A DNA stretch of 5,027 bases, from assembly GCA_903929655.1 (NCBI GenBank), contig CAIYVS010000191.1:1-5027 (forward strand), given 5' to 3'. The translations under genes were made by a program, and so were the position numbers. The stretch is from an uncultured Bacteroidota bacterium (lineage in GTDB: Bacteria > Bacteroidota > Bacteroidia > Chitinophagales > Chitinophagaceae). The notes beneath the pieces are model-generated. The model was given only the letters and a program-made list of their open reading frames with translations. It searched no databases and was not told where the DNA came from. Shown here in pieces: positions 1 to 5,027 of this stretch (the stretch's first letter is position 1; every line of letters starts with the position of its first letter).

Positions 1-1685
1 ATTACTGCATTCACAGTGTCACGAACAGAACAGCCATTTAATGTAATTGTAAGGTTATAAGAACCAGCGTTTGAAGATCCCGCATTTGCTATATTGATAT
101 TCTGTGTTGCTGAAGTATAAGAAGGCCCGGACCATGAATAAGCAGCCCCGGCAGTACTATTGCCCGTATTGATGTGCAAGCTGTCGCCAGCACAAACAGG
201 GCTGTTGCTGCTGATACTTACCTGTGCAGGCAAAGGTTTTACAGTAACATAAGTAGCAGCAGAGGAACTGCAATTGGCAAGGGTAGCTGTAACTGTATAG
301 GTACCCGCATTGTTAGTAGTAACGTTCGCAATAAACGGATTTTGTATTGTTGAAGAATAGGGATTTGGACCAAGCCACTGGTAGGAGACCCCACTTAAAG
401 AATCACTTGCATTCAGTCTTAAAGTGTCATTTGTGCATATGGGGCTATTCGCGCTGATAACAGGAACTGAGGGTTTGGGATTTATAACTATGTTCAGGGT
501 GTCAAGTACAGTGCATGCATTTAAAGATGCATTGAGATAATAATATCCGGCATTGGCAGCATGTATATTGTAAATGGTGAAATTCTTATTTGAAGTGGAA
601 AATGAATTAGGGCCGGACCAGCTATACGATCCACCAGGCACATTATTATTTGTGGTCACCTGCAGGCTGTCTCCAATGCACAGGGGATTCCCATTTACGG
701 TGACTGATTGCGCAGGCGATGGATTTACGATTATATTTACAGTTGCAGGAGAACTGCAATTACCCAATACAGCATTAACCGTGTAGATACCTGCATTAAT
801 TGCCTGCATATTATTAACGGAGGGGTTTTGCACATTCGAAGAAAAATTATTGGGGCCCGACCATTGATAATATACCCCCGAAGTGCTGCTGTTTGCAGTA
901 ATGTTTAAAGACGCTCCGGCACACAACGGATTGTTAGCATAAATTGTTGGTACAACAGGTTTCTGGTTAACAACAACATTAAATGTATCATGAATAACAC
1001 ATGAATTTAAAGACATGCTCAGGAAATAATTTCCGGAATTAGCAGGCTGGGCATTTGCGATCACTGCGTTGGAGTTAGTAGAATAAAACGAACCCGGTCC
1101 TGTCCAGACATAACTAACTCCGCTGCTGCTGCCCGAAACAAGATGCAGGGTATCTCCTGTGCAAAGAGGGCTATTGGTATAATGATAGATCGAATCAGGT
1201 GTGTGGCTGATAAGAACAAGTACATAGTTTATGCTGGTACATCCGTTTTTACTGGCGCTTACAATATAATCTCCGGAGTCTGACTGAGAAACAGCAGCAA
1301 CTGCAGGGTTTTGGAGTGCAGACGAAAAGCTATTGGGACCAGTCCATTGGTATGTAACTCCGCTGGTAATGCAGGTAGCAGAAAGATTCAGCGTTTGACC
1401 GCTACATAGAGGACTATTGGCGAATGCCACCGGTACCGCTGGTTTCTGATTAATGACGACGTTGAATGTATCATGTACACTGCAGCTATTTAAAGATGCA
1501 GTAAGGTAATAGTAACCTGCATTTACAGAGCTCACATTGGGTATGGAGACACTGGAAGATGAGGGATAATTAAATCCATTAGGTCCGCTCCAACTATAAT
1601 TTACACCTGTTGTACCACTGCCGGTCATGACTAAGGTGTCCCCTGTGCAAAGCGGGCTGTTAATGGAAACACTTACTACAGGAAA
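1..1685 (-). repeat. Tandem Ig-like domains, six complete and one cut by the window edge
   Basis: Seven domains of 80-81 residues begin at residues 859, 939, 1019, 1100, 1181, 1262 and 1343, the last cut by the edge. Each has N-S/N-P-L-C near residue 12, then GD.L, Y.W.GP..F near 30-38, an N..V/I.N segment, A/SG-x-Y near 57, and a second Cys in an L.-N/G/A-C motif near 68. The two conserved cysteines and the central W fit an Ig or PKD-like beta-sandwich stalk. Domains 1, 3, 5 and 7 end with LN.C.V.DT.N, while 4 and 6 (and, less closely, 2) have a different tail such as NCSS..., and 2, 4 and 6 begin KP.VP. The array is therefore (A-B)3-A. Such stalks commonly hold a functional head away from the cell, or bind glycans; the role here is inferred. 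Confidence 0.85.
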
Positions 1686-4259
1686 TGGGTTAATGTGTAT
1701 ATTGAAACCATCGTCAATTGAAGTATCAACCGGGTTGCTTGATATAATACGGACACGATAAGCTGCTCCCGAAGGAGTATTTGCCGGAATAATACACAAA
1801 ATAGTTCCGCCTGTTGTTGCAGTAATATTGCCGATACTTACTGCACTACCAAAACTGCCGGATGAATTAGATAATTGTACCGTAAAGGTATTGCCGCTGT
1901 TAAAAGTATCGCTTACCGAATAGTGGATATGAATAGTGTCACCGGCGCATTTTATGGTATCTGTAAAAGGTTGATTACAATATACAATCGTATCTATATC
2001 AAACTTTGCAAGGTAAGCGTCAATTCCTCCGCCGCCAAACGTGCTTTGATAAGCTCCTGTTGTTGCAATATTTGTAGAACTGCTTGTATTTCCACAGTTA
2101 TATATTGATTTGGAACCGGACGCAGTAACGGAATATCCCTTCTCATCATTACTGCCGCCATAATAGCTTGCCCAAATCCTTGTGCCTGAACTGTTGAATT
2201 TCGTAATATAAGCGTCATATGATCCACCTAAAGAAGTTTGATAGGCATTGGTTGTAGCAATATTGGCACTACTGTTTGTATATCCTGTTATAAAAACATT
2301 TCCAATATTGTCGTTTGCTACAGCATTTGCCACGTCGGCATTGCTCCCCCCAAAATAAGTTGCCCATTGAATAGTTCCTGAACCATTGAATTTGGATAGG
2401 AATGCATCTGTGCCACCTCCCGGCGAAGATTGATAACTGCCAGTAGTTGCTATATTGGAGCTACTGCTTGTAGAGCCGCACATGTAAATGTTCCCGGAAT
2501 TGTCTATTGCAACACATGTCGACCCATCATCACTACTGCCACCGTAGTAAGTCCCCCATTGCCGGACACCTGAACTATTAAATTTTACAAGAAATGCATC
2601 ATCGGCACCATTAAGAGATTGCTGATAACTATTGCTGCTTGCTATATTAGAAGTGCTGTTGGTTGTCCCTGTAAGGTACACGTTTCCGGATTGGTCCGTT
2701 ACAACAGAATTACCAACGTCAAAGCCACTGCCGCCATAATAGGTCGCCCATTGCCGGGTTCCCGAAGAATTGAATTTCACCAGGAATGCATCGTATTGGC
2801 CGCCGCCAAAAGATGATTGGCTGCTGCTGCTGCTTGCTATACTGGAACTGCTGCCTGCATATCCGCAAATATATACATTGCCTGAATTGTCACTGGTAAC
2901 ACCACTTCCCCTGTCATCACCGCTTCCACCATAATAAGTACCCCATTGCATGGCACCGGAGCTATCAAATTTCACAAGGAATGCATCAATGTTACCATTA
3001 TTAGACGTTTGAAAAGCGCCTGATGTGGCAATGTTAGCAGTACTCTGAGTCTGGCCGCATATATAAAAATGCTCCTGGCCATCTGTGGCTAGTGTGTACC
3101 CCCAATCATCGCCGCTGCCACCATAATAAGTAGCCCATTGCCTCACTCCTGATGAATTGAATTTTGCTAAAAAAATATCATAGCTTCCACTATAGGAGCT
3201 TTGATAAGAGCCAGTTGTAGCTATATTAGAGCCGCTGCCGGTTACCCCCTGCAAATATACATTTCCCGGAAGATCAGTAACAACACTTTGTCCATAATCA
3301 TAGCTGCTCCCTCCATAATAGGTAGCCCATTCCAATGTCGGATCAATCACTAAAGTCCCATCATAATCCTCAACATTAAAACACAAAACATTATTCTGCA
3401 AAACAAATTTTGATGCAACAACACTCCCGCTTTCTTTTTCAAAGCTGTATGGCCTTTGCTCGCTAATGCTGCCCATAGGTGTAGAGGCTGTAATACTTCC
3501 ATCTGCATTTTGTTTTAATTCTGTTGCACCGCCATATTTTAGTTTTATATCAGCAACATGGCTTCCGGGCCGCACAATAAAATCATACTTAAGTTGATAA
3601 GCATCGTCATTTCGAACGTAGCTTTTTTGCGAAGTGAGAAATCCCCTGCAATTCTGTGATTGGCTAGTTTTGCAATCTACATACAAGACCCAATCAATAT
3701 TCGGATAAATGTTGCGGTAAGTAATTTTTTTGTAGCTGTGTACCATCCCGCCTTTGTCCACACTAAAAGGAGCAGTATAATAGGTCTCGTAGTAGTCTTG
3801 TTTCTCCTCAGTAATTATCTCTGCACTCTTATTCGCCCCCACCAATTCAACATCCATCCGGTACATCTCAACACTCCGCTCGGGTTCCCCTCCCGGTAGG
3901 GGTAGGGCTAGATTCTCATCAAGGCCGTCATTTCGACGAAAGGAGAAATCTCCTGAGCCCTTGCAATCAGCCTTACGCAACACCTCCTCTCCGTTGGAGA
4001 GGTCGGGAGAGGTTTTTGACCACTGGTAATGTAGTTTCCCATTTCCTATAAAAATATTCAAACCATTCCCGGCCTGCACCTTAAACTGTATATCATTTCT
4101 TGCATTTGAAAACTGGTACCTGACTTGCCCTTTATTTTCAATAAAGCATAAAGATTGCTGACCGAATTGTTTGCTTTGTTTTGAACCAACAGGTTCTCTG
4201 GCCATTAAAGAAAATGGGATAAACAAAAAGATAATAGGTATTACTCTGTTGCGAAGCAT
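1..4259 (-). CDS. Large secreted SBBP-repeat / Ig-like repeat surface protein (3' end outside window)
   Basis: The frame is open from ATG 4259-4257 to the left edge, giving 1419 codons and no stop. An in-frame TAA at 4271-4269, three codons upstream, makes this ATG the first possible start. No Shine-Dalgarno sequence precedes it, which is normal in Bacteroidota. Residues 1-20 form a Sec signal peptide: MLRNR, then a hydrophobic core, ending LMA before REP, with no lipobox. The order after that is a DUF7948-type domain (36-309), seven SBBP propeller units (311-757), an all-beta domain (758-858) and seven Ig-like domains (859 to the edge). No catalytic motif is visible, so an exported structural, adhesive or cell-surface role is inferred from the architecture. 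Proteins built this way usually end in a type IX secretion sorting domain, which would lie beyond position 1 and is not seen. Two REP-like elements are embedded in frame in the N-terminal domain. No other gene is visible on its upstream side, so it appears to start its own transcript. Confidence 0.93.
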   Translation of the reverse strand, partial: MLRNRVIPIIFLFIPFSLMAREPVGSKQSKQFGQQSLCFIENKGQVRYQFSNARNDIQFKVQAGNGLNIFIGNGKLHYQWSKTSPDLSNGEEVLRKADCKGSGDFSFRRNDGLDENLALPLPGGEPERSVEMYRMDVELVGANKSAEIITEEKQDYYETYYTAPFSVDKGGMVHSYKKITYRNIYPNIDWVLYVDCKTSQSQNCRGFLTSQKSYVRNDDAYQLKYDFIVRPGSHVADIKLKYGGATELKQNADGSITASTPMGSISEQRPYSFEKESGSVVASKFVLQNNVLCFNVEDYDGTLVIDPTLEWATYYGGSSYDYGQSVVTDLPGNVYLQGVTGSGSNIATTGSYQSSYSGSYDIFLAKFNSSGVRQWATYYGGSGDDWGYTLATDGQEHFYICGQTQSTANIATSGAFQTSNNGNIDAFLVKFDSSGAMQWGTYYGGSGDDRGSGVTSDNSGNVYICGYAGSSSSIASSSSSQSSFGGGQYDAFLVKFNSSGTRQWATYYGGSGFDVGNSVVTDQSGNVYLTGTTNSTSNIASSNSYQQSLNGADDAFLVKFNSSGVRQWGTYYGGSSDDGSTCVAIDNSGNIYMCGSTSSSSNIATTGSYQSSPGGGTDAFLSKFNGSGTIQWATYFGGSNADVANAVANDNIGNVFITGYTNSSANIATTNAYQTSLGGSYDAYITKFNSSGTRIWASYYGGSNDEKGYSVTASGSKSIYNCGNTSSSTNIATTGAYQSTFGGGGIDAYLAKFDIDTIVYCNQPFTDTIKCAGDTIHIHYSVSDTFNSGNTFTVQLSNSSGSFGSAVSIGNITATTGGTILCIIPANTPSGAAYRVRIISSNPVDTSIDDGFNIHINPFPVVSVSINSPLCTGDTLVMTGSGTTGVNYSWSGPNGFNYPSSSSVSIPNVSSVNAGYYYLTASLNSCSVHDTFNVVINQKPAVPVAFANSPLCSGQTLNLSATCITSGVTYQWTGPNSFSSALQNPAVAAVSQSDSGDYIVSASKNGCTSINYVLVLISHTPDSIYHYTNSPLCTGDTLHLVSGSSSGVSYVWTGPGSFYSTNSNAVIANAQPANSGNYFLSMSLNSCVIHDTFNVVVNQKPVVPTIYANNPLCAGASLNITANSSTSGVYYQWSGPNNFSSNVQNPSVNNMQAINAGIYTVNAVLGNCSSPATVNIIVNPSPAQSVTVNGNPLCIGDSLQVTTNNNVPGGSYSWSGPNSFSTSNKNFTIYNIHAANAGYYYLNASLNACTVLDTLNIVINPKPSVPVISANSPICTNDTLRLNASDSLSGVSYQWLGPNPYSSTIQNPFIANVTTNNAGTYTVTATLANCSSSAATYVTVKPLPAQVSISSNSPVCAGDSLHINTGNSTAGAAYSWSGPSYTSATQNINIANAGSSNAGSYNLTITLNGCSVRDTVNAV
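1686..1988 (-). other. All-beta domain linking propeller and Ig-like stalk
   Basis: Residues 758-858 contain a Cys pair region (YCNQPF, IKCAGD) and then FNSGNTFTVQLSNSSGSF, IGNIT, TTGGTILCIIPANTPSG and YRVRIISSNPVDTS. I have seen this recurrent pattern (NTFTVQLSD..GSF, IPA.TP.G..YR.R..SSNP) in Bacteroidota secreted proteins between repeat blocks. It is about 100 residues long and predicted all-beta from alternating hydrophobic residues. No enzyme motif is visible. It probably acts as a structural spacer or a binding module. The exact family name is not certain. Confidence 0.6.
1989..3329 (-). repeat. Seven SBBP beta-propeller repeat units
   Basis: Residues 311-757 are seven consecutive units starting at W311, W375, W439, W504, W568, W632 and W696. 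The unit lengths are 64, 64, 65, 64, 64, 64 and 62 residues. The consensus runs W-A/G-T-Y-Y-G-G-S, then DD.G..V, D..GN-V/I-Y, CG or TG, NIATTG.YQ, and DAFL.KF-N/D-SSG..Q before the next W. SBBP stands for seven-bladed beta propeller, and exactly seven units fit one closed propeller. Unit 7 is the most diverged: it has KSIYNCG in place of GNVY, and its end lacks the SSG..Q join. Unit 3 carries five serines encoded by (AGC)5, on the plus strand (GCT)5 at 2820-2834, where its neighbours have TTGSY-like residues. The high DNA similarity between units would allow unit gain or loss by recombination. Confidence 0.88.
3605..3677. repeat. REP-like element inside coding sequence (insertion A)
   Basis: It shares four ordered boxes with the element at 3926-3968: CGTCATTTCGA (3605-3615), CGAA (3630-3633), GAGAAATC (3636-3643) and TTGCAATC (3670-3677). 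The spacers between the boxes differ in length, as expected for members of one repeat family. ATTTC and GAAAT arms allow a hairpin. It is translated as about residues 195-219, including CRGFLTSQKSYVRND, and splits WVLYV from LKYDFIVRPG, which in relatives should be joined by a short turn. Confidence 0.65.
3881..4012. repeat. Composite REP-like element inside coding sequence (insertion B)
   Basis: Three palindromic modules lie side by side. At 3986-4002 CCTCTCC and GGAGAGG form a perfect 7-bp stem around GTT. At 3926-3968 is a module with CGTCATTTCGA, the inverted repeat GGAGA/TCTCC (3942-3953) and TTGCAATC. At about 3886-3907 is a CCCCTCCC...GGGG module. Together they are translated as residues of about 84-128 (SPDLSNGEEV... 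to ...PGGEPERS), low-complexity sequence unlike the flanking conserved domain. CGTCATTTCGA...GAGAAATC resembles dispersed intergenic repeats I associate with Bacteroidota genomes. The module at 3926-3968 shares all its boxes with the element at 3605-3677. Confidence 0.7.
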
Positions 4260-4285
4260 GAAACAGGTTTACTGCAAGTGTTTTA

Positions 4286-4293
4286 TAAAGATA
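4286..4293 (-). promoter_or_regulatory. Possible Bacteroidota -7 promoter box
   Basis: On the minus strand TATCTTTA lies 26 bases before the ATG and matches seven of eight positions of the phylum's TAnnTTTG box (a final A instead of G). It would give a leader of about 20 nucleotides. No clear TTG -33 box stands at the right distance, and the surrounding DNA is so AT-rich that chance matches are likely. Confidence 0.3.
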
Positions 4294-4508
4294 TAAAATA
4301 ATGTTTATAAATAAAAAAGTGTAAAAAAATGGTTATTCGGCATAGATTTTGTGCAGTTAATACAAGCTGGCAACAAGGCTCAGAATGTGCAGATCATTAT
4401 TTCAGATCACCGCCACGTGTTCGTAAATTTGTCTGGAATTGTAATTTTTTATCGCAGCCTCAACCCGGTTCAGCAATCACTTTTTTTTTGATTTAGCACC
4501 CGGCCTGA

Positions 4509-4523
4509 AATTCCTTAGGAATT
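4509..4523. repeat. Short perfect inverted repeat
   Basis: The arms AATTCCT and AGGAATT surround one central T. The arms pair perfectly over 7 bp but leave almost no loop, so a dyad for a DNA-binding protein is more plausible than a terminator hairpin. There is a T8 run about 20 bases downstream on the plus strand, too far away for a standard intrinsic terminator. Confidence 0.35.
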
Positions 4524-4640
4524 GGAACATTTCTACCAACTATTTTTTTTCTTAAAAGAGGAAAATTTTTTCTGAAAACGCATTAATTAACTGACTTTTA
4601 TGTTTTATAAAAATATATACGCTAAACGAAATGAAATAAA

Positions 4641-5027
4641 CCGGAAAGAAACAGGAAAAAAGCGGAAATTATTTTCCTGTTTCCTTTTCTCATAAAGGAT
4701 AAAAAAGGATAAAGAAAAGATAAAGGTATATACCCGGAATAGTGCATCCATACCGGAAGTAAATAGGAAAAAACGGAAACTATTTTCTTGTTTCCACTTC
4801 TCATAAGGGATAAAAAAGGATAAAGAAAAGATAAAGGTATATGCCCGGAATAGTGCATTCATACCGGAAATAAATAGGAAAAAAGCGGAAATTATTTTCT
4901 TGTTTCCTTTTCTCACAAGGGATAAAAAAGGATAAAGAAAGGATAAAAGGCTATACCCTGAATAGTGCATTCATACCGGAAATAAATAGGGAAAAAGCGG
5001 AAATTATTTTCTTGTTTCCTTTTCTCA
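4641..5027. repeat. Tandem array, 111-112 bp unit, continues past the right edge
   Basis: Units begin at CCGGAA 4641, 4753 and 4864 and CCGGAA 4976, giving lengths of 112, 111, 112 and a partial 52. A degenerate half unit precedes them (about 4606-4640), recognisable from TATATAC at 4614 and the same distance to CCGG. Each unit holds, in order, an A-rich arm, a loop containing GCGGAAA or CGGAAAC, a T-rich arm with TTGTTTCC or CTGTTTCC, then TTCTCA, two to three AAGGATAAA-like sub-repeats, a GGTATA-like segment and GGAATAGTGCAT (TGAATAGTGCAT in unit 3). The units abut directly with no unique spacers, so this is not a CRISPR array. Because 112 is not a multiple of three, the coding phase shifts between units, which argues against a protein repeat. 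Confidence 0.92.

Larger units (their letters stand above)
3333..4154 (-). other. DUF7948-type N-terminal domain, with two in-frame insertions
   Basis: Residues 36-309 match what I know of the domain that precedes SBBP repeats in Bacteroidota surface proteins. The landmarks are FIENKGQV (39-46), MYRMDVELVGAN (132-143), ITEEKQDYYE (149-158), HSYKKITYRNIYPNIDWVLY (174-193), LKYDFIVRPG (223-232), IKLKYGGA (238-245), TPMGSISEQ (260-268) and LVIDPTLEWATYYGG (303-317), which leads directly into the first propeller unit. Function is unknown. The domain is longer than usual because residues about 84-128 and 195-219 come from REP-like DNA. The family assignment is from memory of the motifs, not from a search. 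Confidence 0.75.
4260..4605. other. AT-rich intergenic region, no convincing gene
   Basis: This stretch lies between the start of the large gene and the tandem array. It is mostly poly-A/T rich, with a T9 run at 4481-4489 and an A/T-rich zone at 4540-4605. A more GC-balanced island at about 4335-4475 stays open in two plus frames: 4329-4496 (55 codons from ATG) and 4321-4491 (56 codons, no early ATG). Neither has a ribosome-binding site or a recognisable product. No tRNA, rRNA or riboswitch pattern is visible. Confidence 0.6.

Noticed and set aside
1875..2108. Plus-strand open frame of 77 codons
   Set aside because: It lies wholly opposite the large minus-strand gene, whose protein repeats are clear in this region. 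It is a shadow frame, as are the plus-strand frames at 574-786, 708-908, 2619-2816 and 3660-3899.
1994..2227. Minus-strand open frame of 77 codons
   Set aside because: It overlaps SBBP unit 7 and the end of unit 6 in another phase of the same strand, and its product shows no motif.
3605..4012. Frameshift or pseudogene caused by the repeat insertions
   Set aside because: The frame was followed through both insertions without a stop, and conserved domain motifs resume in phase on both sides, so the gene appears intact.
4462..4489. Intrinsic terminator with the T9 tract at 4481-4489
   Set aside because: The only nearby stem is AACC/GGTT (4462-4470), which is too short and sits 10 bases from the T tract.
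4605..4970. A 121-codon minus-strand open frame, with a second overlapping one at 4622-4858, in the tandem array
   Set aside because: Both are by-products of the AT-rich repeat. Because units are 111-112 bp, the same DNA is read in different frames in successive units, giving a Phe-rich peptide with no consistent protein repeat, and two frames are open at once.
4641..5027. CRISPR array
   Set aside because: Whole 111-112 bp units repeat with no unique spacers and no short constant repeat of 24-48 bp.

Overview
The window looks like a chromosomal fragment from a member of the Bacteroidota, probably of the Chitinophagales/Sphingobacteriales kind. The evidence is an AT-rich composition, a large secreted protein with the N-terminal domain, SBBP propeller repeats and Ig-like repeats typical of that phylum, no Shine-Dalgarno sequence before its start, and REP-like dispersed elements of a type I associate with these genomes. 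The species cannot be named from the sequence.

One gene dominates. It reads on the minus strand from an ATG at 4259 and is still open at position 1, giving 1419 complete codons with no stop or frameshift. In protein order it holds a signal peptide (residues 1-20), a DUF7948-type domain (about 36-309), seven SBBP beta-propeller units of 62-65 residues (311-757), one all-beta adhesin-like domain (758-858) and seven Ig-like domains of about 80 residues (859-1419, the last cut by the window edge). The Ig-like domains alternate between two subtypes, so the stalk grew as a two-domain, roughly 162-residue unit. The overall design is an exported surface or adhesin-type protein. The C-terminal end, where a type IX secretion sorting domain would be expected, lies outside the window.

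Two stretches inside the DUF7948 coding region (3605-3677 and about 3881-4012) are copies or composites of REP-like palindromic repeats. They have been absorbed in frame, adding about 25 and 45 residues to what should be a compact domain.

Upstream of the gene (4260 to about 4600) is an AT-rich intergenic region with a weak Bacteroidota-type -7 box and no convincing gene. From about 4606 to the right edge is a tandem array with a 111-112 bp period: a degenerate half unit, three full units and a partial one. Each unit can form an 11-bp helix that is kept by G:U wobble only in plus-strand RNA. This array, of no family I recognise, and the coding REP-like insertions are the most unusual parts of the window.
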